Below, piece by piece: positions 39,122-48,053 of a DNA stretch of 64,000 nucleotides. Source of the stretch: Salinispora oceanensis (GTDB lineage Bacteria; Actinomycetota; Actinomycetes; Mycobacteriales; Micromonosporaceae); assembly GCF_000383575.1 (NCBI RefSeq), contig NZ_KB911579.1, positions 2,946,523 to 3,010,522 of the forward strand. The letters are read 5' to 3'. The translations under genes were made by a program, and so were the position numbers. The notes under the pieces are model-generated. The model did not search any database and was not told where the DNA came from. It worked only from the letters and a program-made list of their open reading frames with translations. Positions within the stretch are counted from its first letter, which is position 1. The number at the start of each line of letters is the position of its first letter.

Positions 39122-40963
39122 ATGGTTGCTCCGGCGACTGTTCGGGGTATCGATCAGGCCCCGACATCCCACCCCAAACTGCTTGCCTGGGTCCGTGAGA
39201 TCGCGGAACTGACCACCCCGGACCGTGTGGTCTGGGCCGACGGGTCAGACGAAGAGTGGCGTCGTCTCACCGACGAGCTCGTTGAGGCCGGCACCCTGGT
39301 CCGACTCAATCCGGAGAAGAAGCCCAACTCGTTCTACGCGCGGACCGACCCGACGGATGTGGCGCGGGTCGAGGAGCGCACCTTCATCTGCTCGGTGGAC
39401 GAGGCAGACGCCGGCCCGACCAACAACTGGATGGCGCCGGCCGAGATGAAGCGGACGATGACGGAGCTGTACCGCGGCTGCATGCGCGGTCGCACCATGT
39501 ACGTCATCCCCTTCTGCATGGGCCCGGTTGAGGCCGAGAAGCCGATGTTCGGCATTGAGATCACTGACAGTCCGTACGTGGTCGCCTCGATGCGGATCAT
39601 GACCCGGATGGGTGCGAAGATCCTGGAGGCGATGGGCGACGACGCGGACTTCGTACACGCTCTGCACTCGATCGGCGCGCCCCTCGCGCCCGGTCAGCAG
39701 GACGTGTCCTGGCCGTGCAACGAGACAAAGTACATCTCGCACTTCCCGGAGACCCGGGAGATCTGGTCCTACGGCTCCGGCTACGGCGGCAACTCGCTGC
39801 TCGGCAAGAAGTGTTACTCGCTGCGGATCGCCAGTGTCATGGGGCGGGACGAGGGCTGGCTCGCCGAGCACATGTTGATTCTCAAGATCACCTCTCCGGA
39901 GGGGAAGGTCTACCACATCGCCGGGGCCTTCCCGTCGGCCTGCGGCAAGACCAACCTCGCCATGCTGGAGCCGACCATTCCGGGCTGGAAGGTCGAGACC
40001 ATCGGGGACGACATCGCCTGGATGCGGTTCGGCCCGGACGGACGCCTCTACGCGGTTAACCCGGAGTACGGCCTCTTCGGGGTCGCCCCCGGGACCGACT
40101 GGAAGACCAACGCCAATGCGATGCGGACGTTGGACCGCGGCAACTCCATCTTCACCAACGTGGCCCTCACCGACGACGGTGACATCTGGTGGGAGGGCAT
40201 GGGCGAGCCCCCGACGCACCTGATCGACTGGAAGGGCAACGACTGGACGCCGGAGAGCGAACACCTCTCTTCACACGCCAACAGCCGGTTCTGCACCCCG
40301 ATCACCCAGTGCCCGATCCTCGCCGAGGACTACTACGACCCCAACGGCGTGCCGATCGACGCGATCCTCTTCGGGGGCCGGCGGCGGGACACCGTTCCAC
40401 TGGTCACCGAGGCGCGGGACTGGGTGCACGGCGTTTACCTCGGTGCGACGCTCTCCTCGGAGACCACCGCCGCGGCCTCGGGGGCGGTCGGCGTCGTGCG
40501 TCGGGACCCGATGGCGATGCTGCCCTTCATCGGTTACCACGCCGGTGACTACTTCCGGCACTGGATCGAGATGGGCAAGGGCGCCGACGGTGACGAGTCG
40601 AAGCTGCCGAGCGTCTACTACGTCAACTGGTTCCGTAAGGACGCCGAGGGCAGTTTCCTCTGGCCGGGGTTCGGCGAGAACTCCCGGGTCCTCAAGTGGA
40701 TCGTCGAGCGGCTCGAGGGCCGGGCCGACGCCGTGGAGACCCCGATCGGCATGGTTCCGGCCGAGGATGCGCTGGATGTTGAGGGTCTGGACATGACCTC
40801 GGAAGACATTCGGATCGCGCTGAAGGTCGACGTGAACGAGTGGCAGGCCGAACTGCCGTTGGTCACCGAGTGGTTTGAGAAGTTCGGGGACAAACTGCCC
40901 GGTGTCCTCTGGGCCGAGCTGGACGCGCTGCGTGCTCGGCTCGACGCGGAGCCGCAGAAGTAG
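39122..40963 (+). CDS. pckG: Phosphoenolpyruvate carboxykinase (GTP)
   Basis: A 613-residue GTP-type PEPCK. It has the nucleotide loop [12 protein letters not shown], the metal/substrate segment [22 protein letters not shown], and the catalytic Cys within that kinase-1a loop. It interconverts oxaloacetate and PEP and opens gluconeogenesis. AAGGAG at 39109-39114 precedes the ATG by 7 nt. With ppc and glpX, this window holds both directions of the PEP/oxaloacetate node plus fructose-bisphosphatase. Confidence 0.96.
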   Translation: MVAPATVRGIDQAPTSHPKLLAWVREIAELTTPDRVVWADGSDEEWRRLTDELVEAGTLVRLNPEKKPNSFYARTDPTDVARVEERTFICSVDEADAGPTNNWMAPAEMKRTMTELYRGCMRGRTMYVIPFCMGPVEAEKPMFGIEITDSPYVVASMRIMTRMGAKILEAMGDDADFVHALHSIGAPLAPGQQDVSWPCNETKYISHFPETREIWSYGSGYGGNSLLGKKCYSLRIASVMGRDEGWLAEHMLILKITSPEGKVYHIAGAFPSACGKTNLAMLEPTIPGWKVETIGDDIAWMRFGPDGRLYAVNPEYGLFGVAPGTDWKTNANAMRTLDRGNSIFTNVALTDDGDIWWEGMGEPPTHLIDWKGNDWTPESEHLSSHANSRFCTPITQCPILAEDYYDPNGVPIDAILFGGRRRDTVPLVTEARDWVHGVYLGATLSSETTAAASGAVGVVRRDPMAMLPFIGYHAGDYFRHWIEMGKGADGDESKLPSVYYVNWFRKDAEGSFLWPGFGENSRVLKWIVERLEGRADAVETPIGMVPAEDALDVEGLDMTSEDIRIALKVDVNEWQAELPLVTEWFEKFGDKLPGVLWAELDALRARLDAEPQK

Positions 40964-41062
40964 CGGAAGTAGCGGAAGTACCTGGGCCGGCGCCGCGGGC
41001 GATGGATGATCCCTGCAACGGCCGCCGAGAGCAGTAGCTCGGCGGCGGAGAGGGGACGCGAC

Positions 41063-42226
41063 GTGGCGACCGGGCCGGCCGACGGGGGCGACGAGTTCGA
41101 TGTAGTGGTGGTGGGGGCGGGGCCGGCGGGTTCGGCCGCCGCCATCGCCGCCCGCCGGACGGGCGCCCGGGTGCTCCTGCTGGATCGGGCCAACTTTCCC
41201 CGGGACAAGGCCTGCGGGGACGGGATCGCCGCGCATGCGCTGGATGTCCTGGCCGGGCTGGGGGTACCCGATCCGGTAGCCGGATACGCCCCGCTGCCGG
41301 CGCTTCGCCTGGTCGCCCCGGGCGGTCCGGGGGTGGCGCGGGCGCTGCCCCGCCCCGCGTACACGGTGCCCCGAACCGTCTTCGATGCTCGGCTGGTCGC
41401 GGCGGCGGTCGCGGCCGGCGCCCAGCTGCGCCAGCACGTGGTGCGGCGGGTCGAGGTGCGGGCGGACCGGGTCGTGCTCGACGGGTGGATCGCCGGGCGG
41501 ACCGTGGTGGGTGCCGACGGTGCGGGCTCCGTCGTACGCCGGGCGCTGGGGCATCCCCCGAACCCCGACCGCCATCTGGCCCTGGCGATCCGGGGTTACG
41601 CCCCAGCGTCGTCCGGCCCACCAGAGCAGCTCATCGTCACGTCAGCCGCCCGCTGGCCGGCGTACGCCTGGTCCTTCCCGATCGGCGACGGACGGGCGAA
41701 CGTCGGGTACGGGGAGGTGCTCCGCGGCGAGCCGCTGACCCGGGAACACCTCCTTGCGCGGATTCCAGCGTTGCTACCCGGGGTCGATCCGGCGGCGGTT
41801 ACCGCCCTGCGGGCCCATCACCTGCCGCTCTCCACCCACCGGCCAGTGCCGGGGCGTGGTCGGGCGGTGCTGGCGGGCGACGCGCTCTCGTTGATCAACC
41901 CGTTCACCGGGGAGGGGATCTTCTACGCGCTGCTCTCCGGAGCGCTCGCCGGCACCGCGGCGAGTCGTACGCCGGAGCAGGCCGCTCGGCGCTACACCGC
42001 GGCGCTTCGTCGTCGACTCGGTGGTCATCTGCGGCACAGCTCGGTCGCGGCCTGGCTCGCCCGGCGGCGGTCGGTGGTTGACGCGGCGGTGTGGGCGGCC
42101 AACCGGGATGAGCAGGTGTACCGGGCGGTGGTGGAGTTGGGGCTCGGCGACGGCCGGTTGGACATCCGGACGCTGGCCATGATCGGCCGTGGCCTGGCCG
42201 GCGGGGATCGGCATCCCGAGCCGTGA
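41063..42226 (+). CDS. Geranylgeranyl-reductase-like FAD oxidoreductase
   Basis: A 387-residue flavoprotein. VVVVGAGPAGSAAAIAARR is the FAD dinucleotide fold, FPRDKACGDGIAAHAL holds the GGR-family PxxKxCGxG pattern, and GDALSLINPFTGEGI is the second FAD motif. Such enzymes reduce prenyl chains of quinones, lipids or other isoprenoids. The GTG at 41063 follows a GGAGAGGGG stretch. It lies 31 bp upstream of a Z-prenyltransferase on the same strand, which supports an isoprenoid role. Confidence 0.88.
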   Translation: MATGPADGGDEFDVVVVGAGPAGSAAAIAARRTGARVLLLDRANFPRDKACGDGIAAHALDVLAGLGVPDPVAGYAPLPALRLVAPGGPGVARALPRPAYTVPRTVFDARLVAAAVAAGAQLRQHVVRRVEVRADRVVLDGWIAGRTVVGADGAGSVVRRALGHPPNPDRHLALAIRGYAPASSGPPEQLIVTSAARWPAYAWSFPIGDGRANVGYGEVLRGEPLTREHLLARIPALLPGVDPAAVTALRAHHLPLSTHRPVPGRGRAVLAGDALSLINPFTGEGIFYALLSGALAGTAASRTPEQAARRYTAALRRRLGGHLRHSSVAAWLARRRSVVDAAVWAANRDEQVYRAVVELGLGDGRLDIRTLAMIGRGLAGGDRHPEP

Positions 42227-42257
42227 GGCGTCGTTCCGGTCGCTACCCTGGCAGGTG

Positions 42258-43028
42258 ATGACTCTGCGGGACGTTGTCTACTCGGTGTACGAACGCCGGC
42301 TCACGGCCAAGCTGGCGGGCAAGCCGGTGCCTCAGCATGTCGGTGTGATGTGCGACGGTAACCGCAGGTGGGCGCGGGAGATGGGGTTCGTTGACCCCAA
42401 CGACGGCCACCGGGTCGGCGCCGAGCGGATCAAGGAGCTGCTGCGGTGGTGTGACGCGGCCGGCGTCGGGCATGTGACGCTCTGGCTGCTCTCCACCGAC
42501 AACCTTACCCGCCCGGCCGCTCAGCTTGATCCGTTGTTGCAGATCATCGAGGACCTGACGAGCGAGCTGGCCGAGGAGGCCAACCCCTGGCGGCTGCGGC
42601 TGGTCGGGGCGCTCGACGTGCTGCCGGCGCAGCACGCGGCGGCGCTCAAGGCAGCGGCGGAGCGGACCCGGGACCGGGTCGGCGGCGCACAGGTCAACAT
42701 CGCCGTGGGCTACGGCGGTCGGCGCGAGATCGCCGACGCGGTGCGATCGTTCCTGCACGAGCACGCGAAGGCCGGCACCAGCATCGAGCAGCTGGCCGAG
42801 ACGTTCGATGTCGAGCACATCACCGAGCACCTCTACACGCGTGGGCTGCCGGACCCCGATCTGATCATCCGGACCAGCGGCGAACAGCGCATGTCTGGTT
42901 TCCTGCTCTGGCAGTCCGTCCACTCGGAGTTCTACTTCTGCGAGCTGAACTGGCCGGATTTCCGCCGGGTTGACTTTCTCCGCGCGCTGCGTTCCTACGC
43001 CAACCGTCAGCGCCGTTTCGGCATCTGA
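42258..43028 (+). CDS. uppS: Isoprenyl transferase (cis-prenyltransferase, short-chain Z-FPP synthase type)
   Basis: A 256-residue cis-prenyltransferase. VMCDGNRRWAREMG is the diphosphate-binding region with the catalytic Asp; IRTSGEQRMSGFLLWQ and FCELNWPDF are the conserved C-terminal motifs. The length and opening resemble mycobacterial Rv1086, which makes Z,E-farnesyl diphosphate, more than the long-chain enzyme; that subtype is inferred. TACCCT at 42244-42249 stands 8 nt before the ATG (a GTG is 3 nt earlier). Confidence 0.9.
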   Translation: MTLRDVVYSVYERRLTAKLAGKPVPQHVGVMCDGNRRWAREMGFVDPNDGHRVGAERIKELLRWCDAAGVGHVTLWLLSTDNLTRPAAQLDPLLQIIEDLTSELAEEANPWRLRLVGALDVLPAQHAAALKAAAERTRDRVGGAQVNIAVGYGGRREIADAVRSFLHEHAKAGTSIEQLAETFDVEHITEHLYTRGLPDPDLIIRTSGEQRMSGFLLWQSVHSEFYFCELNWPDFRRVDFLRALRSYANRQRRFGI

Positions 43029-43147
43029 TCGCCCTGGTGACCGACCTCGGCTGGCCCGGCCCGGGGCGGCCGCGCACATGATCGTCGGCGGGCCAGCCCA
43101 CCGGGGCGAGGTGCGCTGGGGCCGCCTGCTGCGCCGGAGCGGGGGAG

Positions 43148-43972
43148 TCAGGCCAGTCGGCGTGCGGCGGCGGTGAGGAAGTCGCCGAGGTCTGCGGGCG
43201 AGTCGATGGTCAGGTCCGCGGCGGCGGCAACCTCTTCGCCGGTCTCCGGGTTGGCGACGGCGACGCAGACGCCGAAGAAGTGCGGGTCGGCGGCGGCACG
43301 GGCGCGCAGCGCCGCAAACGCCTTGATGTCCGATACGTCGTCGCCGAAGTACCAGGCGGCCTCCGCGTCCCGCACCGCCTCGTCAATGACCATGCCCTTG
43401 TCCCGGTCGACTGGGGGCTTCAGCTCCAGGACCATCCGTCCGGCCTGGACCCGGAGGCCGAGCTGCTCGGCCTGGGCGCGACCCCATTGGGTAACCGCCG
43501 GGCCGAGCTGCGGGGCGGTCCGCCAGTGCAGCGCCACCGAGAGCCGTTTGTACTCCACCAGGGCGCCCGCGGGGAGCTCGGCGCGGGCCTTGTCGGCGAG
43601 CTCCGCCATGGTTGGCACCCAGGGCAGCGCCGCCGGTTCGGTGACGGTTTCGCCGCCGGAGTGGCTGTGCTCCAGCCCGTAGAGGCCGTAGAGGTCAACC
43701 CCGGCCAGATCGCCGAGTCGCTCGCGGAGGAAGTCGACCGGGCGGGCCGAGACGATCGCGATCCGACGGACGACGGGAGCGAGCGCCTCAATGGCGGTGA
43801 GCACCCTCGGTGCGGGGTGCACCGCCGTCGGGTCGTCCCGCACCGGCGCGAGGGTGCCATCGAAGTCGAAGAAGAGGACGGTGCCGGCGGCCCGGGCAGC
43901 GGTTGTCTGCCAGGCGAGGTCGGCGGTGAACGGGGTCTTCGGCGGCTGCTTGCCCAGATTCAACGGCGGCAC
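43148..43972 (-). CDS. otsB: Trehalose-6-phosphate phosphatase
   Basis: A 274-residue HAD phosphatase. The nucleophile motif FFDFDGTLAPV, motif II (IAIVSARPVDFLRE), KPPVDRDKGMVI with the conserved Lys, and the acidic motif YFGDDVSD are intact. It releases trehalose from trehalose-6-phosphate. No otsA is in the window. The GTG at 43972 is chosen because TACGCT (43980-43985, minus strand) is 7 nt upstream. Confidence 0.92.
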   Translation of the reverse strand: MPPLNLGKQPPKTPFTADLAWQTTAARAAGTVLFFDFDGTLAPVRDDPTAVHPAPRVLTAIEALAPVVRRIAIVSARPVDFLRERLGDLAGVDLYGLYGLEHSHSGGETVTEPAALPWVPTMAELADKARAELPAGALVEYKRLSVALHWRTAPQLGPAVTQWGRAQAEQLGLRVQAGRMVLELKPPVDRDKGMVIDEAVRDAEAAWYFGDDVSDIKAFAALRARAAADPHFFGVCVAVANPETGEEVAAAADLTIDSPADLGDFLTAAARRLA

Positions 43973-44072
43973 GCGCGACAGCGTACCCCGCTCGGAGCGG
44001 CTCAATCGTGGCCGTGAGGTACCCAGCCACCGGGCCGGGTGGCGGGTGAGTGAGCGGCTTTGGCGGCGGTGT

Positions 44073-44426
44073 TCAGCGTTCGGCGGCTTCCCGTCCCCGG
44101 CGCCCGATTGGGACGACGGTGGCTTCCCGACTGTGACTGAGCAGGTAGCCCTCGACGAAGCCGGAGTTCCGGTCCCCGGTGCTGGATTCGATCTCGTTGA
44201 GCCGGGCCACCAGGAATTCGGTGAGCGCACTGACTCGGTCGTTGAGTCGGTCGTTCAGTTCGGCGAGCACGGCCACGACGACGGCGGTGCCGGCGGCGGT
44301 GAGCGCGACGAGGTTGACGAGCAGGGGAAGCTGCCCGCCGTTGACCGCCAGAGTCACCGCGTTCCCGGTCACGCACAGCGTCAGGGACACGGTGCCGACC
44401 ACGACTGCCAACCACTTCAGGGTCAT
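44073..44426 (-). CDS. Small two-helix membrane protein
   Basis: Not recognised. A 117-residue protein with two hydrophobic segments (WLAVVVGTVSLTLCVTGNAVTLAV; LLVNLVALTAAGTAVVVAVLA), then a charged, helical cytosolic tail (ELNDRLNDRVSALTEFL). GGAGG lies 9-10 nt before the ATG at 44426. It sits downstream of the XRE regulator on the same strand. The intervening 44427-44585 stretch shows nothing else. Confidence 0.75.
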   Translation of the reverse strand: MTLKWLAVVVGTVSLTLCVTGNAVTLAVNGGQLPLLVNLVALTAAGTAVVVAVLAELNDRLNDRVSALTEFLVARLNEIESSTGDRNSGFVEGYLLSHSREATVVPIGRRGREAAER

Positions 44427-44585
44427 GGACAGACCCCTCCTTCTGTCCCGCAGGGCTGGGTTCGGCCTTCCCGTCCCCCCGCCGACGACGAGCCCAAGCA
44501 GTACGAGTACGGACGCTAGCGTGCCGATCCGGGCCTGGGAGCGAAACGAATGAGTCTGACCTGCTGTTCTTTCGCCATCTGAGGA

Positions 44586-45029
44586 TCATCCAACCTGTTT
44601 GCCCCGGTTTGGCGCTGCTACTGGGAGAGTCGGGCGATATGCGAGATAACGAATTGTTTCTCGAATGTGGAACTTCTCCGCATCCGATACCTCGGGGTCA
44701 ACCAGTCGACGTAGCAGCGCCTCGACATCGGGATCCATCGGGGGTAGGGCCGTCTCGGTTCGGTGAGGGGTGCTCCGTCGGTCCCAGCCCAGGGTGGTGA
44801 AGGCGGTTGCCGGGTTCAGCCCGAGTCCTTCACAGAACGCCACGACGCGTTCTGCCTCGGGATCGCTGGCCCAGTCGCCCCGGACCCATCGGTTGATCGT
44901 CTGCCGGGAGACGCCGGTGCGCCGGGAGACCTCGGTGCCGCTCCAGGCGCGGGTGGCCCGGGCCTCGTCAAGCGCGCGACGGACGAAGGTGGCGAAGGCG
45001 ATCTTCCGTGCGTTGGCCGTCTCGGTCAC
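44586..45029 (-). CDS. XRE-type helix-turn-helix regulator
   Basis: A 147-residue protein with an N-terminal Cro/C1-type DNA-binding domain (SGTEVSRRTGVSRQTINRWVRGDW, residues about 28-51) and a C-terminal half of about 80 residues with no recognised domain. TACGGT (45036-45041, minus strand) is exactly 6 nt from the GTG at 45029, deciding the start. The palindrome GGTCACC-T-GGTGACC (45024-45038) overlaps this promoter and start, so autoregulation is likely. It is divergent from the small protein at 45297. Confidence 0.85.
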   Translation of the reverse strand: MTETANARKIAFATFVRRALDEARATRAWSGTEVSRRTGVSRQTINRWVRGDWASDPEAERVVAFCEGLGLNPATAFTTLGWDRRSTPHRTETALPPMDPDVEALLRRLVDPEVSDAEKFHIRETIRYLAYRPTLPVAAPNRGKQVG

Positions 45030-45038
45030 CTGGTGACC
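45024..45038. promoter_or_regulatory. Palindrome over the XRE regulator start
   Basis: A perfect 7+1+7 inverted repeat covering the GTG start and part of the predicted -10 of the XRE gene. Confidence 0.45.
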
Positions 45039-45117
45039 GTACGGCCAGAGAGCCCTCGAGTGGTCTCCTGGCGCGCGGTTGTCACGCGAATGTGACGACA
45101 TGCTCGGCTTTTCGCCG

Positions 45118-45142
45118 CCCAGGCAGGTGCTACTTACCTGGG
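45118..45142. promoter_or_regulatory. Inverted repeat in the XRE/small-protein divergent gap
   Basis: CCCAGG (45118-45123) and CCTGGG (45137-45142) frame a second pair (CAGGT...ACCTG). The 45030-45296 gap also contains GTCAC/GTGAC half-sites at 45081-45095, similar to the palindrome at the XRE start. Confidence 0.35.
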
Positions 45143-45296
45143 CCCCTACCTGGGGTGAATAGATGGGCGTGCGGTTGGGGGGAATCAGACGAAAAGCTGA
45201 TACTGTCACGTTCGCGGGACACTTTACCGTGTGTCCGTGCAGGAGACGATGACTGCTTGCTCCCATGCGTGATATCTCCGGCACGAGGGGGACCTG

Positions 45297-45641
45297 GTGA
45301 CTGAACTCGCCACCCGCGCGCAGGCCTTTGGCCTGATCGCCGCCGGGGTAGCCACCGGTTTGAGCGCGCCTTGGCGCCTCTACCTTGCCCGGGGTTCCCG
45401 TTACCTCTCCCTCAGTGTCGGGGACCGGGCGGAGTGGCACGCCTGGCGTACCCACCTCGGTTGTCCGGAACTCAGCGTTCGCGTCTACGACGCGGGTGGT
45501 GAGATTCGCCGCTCGTCGGTGGCTGAGGTTGTCCTGGACGGGTGCCGGATCAGCGTCGAGTTGGTCGAACAGGTCGGCACAGCCGACCTCGACCAGCTAC
45601 TCGTCGTAGATCCCACCCCGGTTGAGCCGGAGGAACGATGA
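45297..45641 (+). CDS. Small protein of unknown function divergent from XRE regulator
   Basis: A 114-residue soluble protein, no named family recognised. It has an Ala/Gly-rich helical start (RAQAFGLIAAGVATGLSAPW) and a beta-rich middle (YLSLSVGDRAEWHAWRTHLG). GAGGGGG about 5 nt before the GTG is a good ribosome site. Its divergence from the XRE gene, with palindromes between, suggests regulation by it or joint function. Confidence 0.75.
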   Translation: MTELATRAQAFGLIAAGVATGLSAPWRLYLARGSRYLSLSVGDRAEWHAWRTHLGCPELSVRVYDAGGEIRRSSVAEVVLDGCRISVELVEQVGTADLDQLLVVDPTPVEPEER

Positions 45642-45672
45642 GTCCACACTGTCCGCGGTCCGGAGTGGCCGG

Positions 45673-46044
45673 ATGAGCCCACTCCTTGCCCTGCTCCTCG
45701 TCTGCGTCCTGACCGCCACCAGCTATGCCGCAGGTCGCCTGCACGGTCAGCTCAGCTACCGGATCGGTTACCGGTTCGGCTATCGGCAGGGTTACTTCGA
45801 CGGCGACCGCGGCGCCTGGAACCGGCGTCGGCGTGACGCCCAGGCAGCGATCGCGTCCGCGCTCGCCGGCCCGCCGCCGGTGGATCCGGCTCGTAGCCGC
45901 ATCGCGCCACCGATGGCCCGGTCCGGAACCACCTACACCGGCTCGGCGGTGGCTCCGGCCGCTGGTCCGCACCCGACCGGCACCGCGGTGGCTCCGGCCG
46001 CTGGTCGGCACCCGGCCGGCACGCTGGTTCGGCGAAGTGGGTGA
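45673..46044 (+). CDS. Small membrane-anchored protein with Tyr/Arg-rich segment and repeats
   Basis: A 123-residue protein: one N-terminal hydrophobic helix (LLALLLVCVLTATSYAAG), a Tyr/Arg/Gly-rich segment (YRIGYRFGYRQGYFDGD) and a low-complexity C-terminus with two copies of TGxAVAPAAGxHPxGT. GGAG at 45662-45665 precedes the ATG by 7 nt. It starts 31 bp after the previous gene and is probably co-transcribed. No function is recognised. Confidence 0.65.
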   Translation: MSPLLALLLVCVLTATSYAAGRLHGQLSYRIGYRFGYRQGYFDGDRGAWNRRRRDAQAAIASALAGPPPVDPARSRIAPPMARSGTTYTGSAVAPAAGPHPTGTAVAPAAGRHPAGTLVRRSG

Positions 46045-46476
46045 CCACCAGTGGAGGTGGGGCTGGTCGGCGTAGCCGCTCCGTCGCCCCTGCAGCGGTG
46101 GTTTGACCTGCGGCGAGGCGGTGGGCCGCATGGTCAAAATAGACCAGTTGGGCGGCGTGTGCTGGTCTGGCCTGCGTGGACAGACTCCGGTCGTGCCCCT
46201 CGGTGATCAAAAGTCGATTCCTGGGGTTCGTGGGGTTGCGGCTTGCGAGAGTGGTGCAGATCACATTTAGGGCTGGTGGTTTCCCATCCGCCCCATCGTG
46301 CGCGATCGTGTCCCCGAGCGCTCGCGCATCCGGCCGATCGCCGGTGACCGTTTGCCTGCGTCCCGTCGGCGGAGCTGTCGGGGAGACTTGCGCGGTCGGA
46401 GCGCTCGCGGTCAGACCTCGCCCCACCCAGGTGTGGTCTGCGCCGTGTCCGTGCCCCGAAAGGAAGGGACCGTCTC
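46045..46476. other. Non-coding stretch upstream of the lysozyme-fold protein
   Basis: No gene is seen. AAGGAAGGGA shortly before 46477 serves as ribosome site of the next gene. I looked for the c-di-AMP riboswitch often found before actinobacterial cell-wall hydrolases and did not find its conserved blocks. Confidence 0.5.
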
Positions 46477-47163
46477 GTGAATCGGCTGTGGAGCCGGTTG
46501 GGCGCCCGGACGGCCACGGTGGCGCTGCTCTCCGCGGGCGTCGTCGGTGGCTTTTACTTGGGCGACAACCGGGATCAGGGCCGGCGCCTGCCGGATACCG
46601 CCGGAATTGAGCAGGTTGCGCTGCAGGCACCGCAGGTGCATCCGATGAAGGAGCAGGCTACCGAGTACCGGGAGAAGCTGCACGAGGCCGCGGTCACCGA
46701 GGCGACAGCGGAGCGGAAGCGCCGAGAAGAGGCCGCCGCGGCGTCACGGAAGACCGTCCGCGAAGCGGCGGCGGAGTTCGCCAAGGCCAAGGCCAAGGCG
46801 GAGGCGGAGGCGGCGGCGGAGAAGCCGTACGATGGCCCGATCCCGGACTCGTGTGCTGAGTTCACCGGCAACCGGCAGATCGGCTGCGCGGAGATGCTCA
46901 ACGCCGGCTTCGAAATCGACCAGTTCCCCTGTCTGGACAAGCTCTTCACCAAGGAGAGCGGCTGGAACCACAAGGCCAGCAACCCGTCAAGCGGCGCCTA
47001 CGGAATTCCACAGGCGCTACCCGGTAGCAAGATGGCCTCGAAGGGTGACGACTGGGAGACGAACCCGAAAACCCAGATTCTGTGGGGGCTCGGGTATATC
47101 GAGGGTCGGTACCAGACGCCCTGCAAGGCCTGGGCCTATATGCAGGACGTGGGCTGGTACTGA
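46477..47163 (+). CDS. Exported lysozyme-fold (transglycosylase-like) protein
   Basis: A 228-residue protein with an N-terminal membrane anchor or signal (TATVALLSAGVVGGFYLG), a long Ala/Glu/Lys-rich coiled coil (residues about 55-115) and a C-terminal goose-lysozyme/SLT-like domain. KESGWNHKASNPSSGAYGIPQALPG holds the catalytic Glu and the AYGIPQ motif. It probably cleaves peptidoglycan outside the membrane. Start is GTG at 46477. The last 16 bp including the stop are repeated at 47171-47186. Confidence 0.85.
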   Translation: MNRLWSRLGARTATVALLSAGVVGGFYLGDNRDQGRRLPDTAGIEQVALQAPQVHPMKEQATEYREKLHEAAVTEATAERKRREEAAAASRKTVREAAAEFAKAKAKAEAEAAAEKPYDGPIPDSCAEFTGNRQIGCAEMLNAGFEIDQFPCLDKLFTKESGWNHKASNPSSGAYGIPQALPGSKMASKGDDWETNPKTQILWGLGYIEGRYQTPCKAWAYMQDVGWY

Positions 47164-47192
47164 GCTCCAGCGTGGGCTGGTACTGATCGTCG

Positions 47193-47226
47193 GACGACGG
47201 GGTGTGTTTGGTCACACCCCGTCGTC
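47193..47226 (+). terminator. Strong terminator hairpin
   Basis: GACGACGGGGTGTG (47193-47206) pairs fully with 47213-47226 around a 6-nt loop, 30 bp after the lysozyme-fold gene. Confidence 0.8.
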
Positions 47227-47291
47227 ATCGGTCCGAAATTGACCGCCGGCCCAGGTGGCGGCTGTCGCCGGTACCTGATAGCTGTTGACGG

Positions 47292-47945
47292 GTGAGTCTG
47301 CTACCGGAGGGCAGTGACGCGCACCGGTTCGGCACCGAGGCGTTCTACGCCGCGATTGGCCGGGCCTTCGTCGCCATGTGCGCGGTGGTGCCGTTCCTCT
47401 TCCTCATCGAGGCCGTTGACCATGGGCTGGCATTCGGGCTCGACCCGGCGGCCGGCATCATTCCGCAGCGTCTCGACGGCCTGGACGGCGTCTTCTTCTC
47501 ACCGTTCCTGCACCACGGGTTTGATCATCTCTACAGCAACAGTATCCCGCTGATCCTGCTCGGCACCTTCGTGCTCGCGGCGGGTGCGCGTCGCTTCCTC
47601 TGGTCCACGTTGATCATCATTTTGGTCAGCGGGCTCGGCGTCTGGTTCACCGGTTCCCCGAACTCCGTCGTGGTCGGCGCGAGCGGCGTCATCTTCGGCT
47701 ACCTGGGCATCCTGCTCACCCGGGGCATCGTCGAGCGCAGCTGGTGGAACTTCGCGGTCGTTCTCCTGGTCGGCCTCCTCTACGGCTGGCAACTCGGCGG
47801 CATTCTCCCCACCGACGAGCGGATCTCCTGGCAGGGGCACCTCTTCGGACTGGTGGGCGGGGTGGTCGCCGCGATCGTCTTCCGGCGGCGTCAACCGGGC
47901 CTGGGTGGCTCGCACTACTCCGACTCGACCCGCGTCTTCGGCTGA
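47292..47945 (+). CDS. Rhomboid intramembrane serine protease
   Basis: A 217-residue six-helix membrane protease. The catalytic Ser131 lies in GASGVIFG and His183 in WQGHLFG; HLYSN at residues 79-83 supplies the oxyanion Asn. Rhomboids cut helices of other membrane proteins; substrates cannot be inferred. Start is GTG at 47292 without a strong ribosome site. Confidence 0.92.
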   Translation: MSLLPEGSDAHRFGTEAFYAAIGRAFVAMCAVVPFLFLIEAVDHGLAFGLDPAAGIIPQRLDGLDGVFFSPFLHHGFDHLYSNSIPLILLGTFVLAAGARRFLWSTLIIILVSGLGVWFTGSPNSVVVGASGVIFGYLGILLTRGIVERSWWNFAVVLLVGLLYGWQLGGILPTDERISWQGHLFGLVGGVVAAIVFRRRQPGLGGSHYSDSTRVFG

Positions 47946-48053
47946 CCGGAGCGGCGGCGACCGACTGCCGGACATCCTTGCCCGGCGGCTCCGGCCCCTC
48001 TACCGTCAGGGTCAGCGTCGGTTGAGCCGGGAGCGGAAAGCGACGGTACGCCC

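Noticed and set aside
46045..46476. c-di-AMP (ydaO-type) riboswitch before the lysozyme-fold gene
   Set aside because: This gene class is often controlled that way, but the conserved blocks of the motif were not found.
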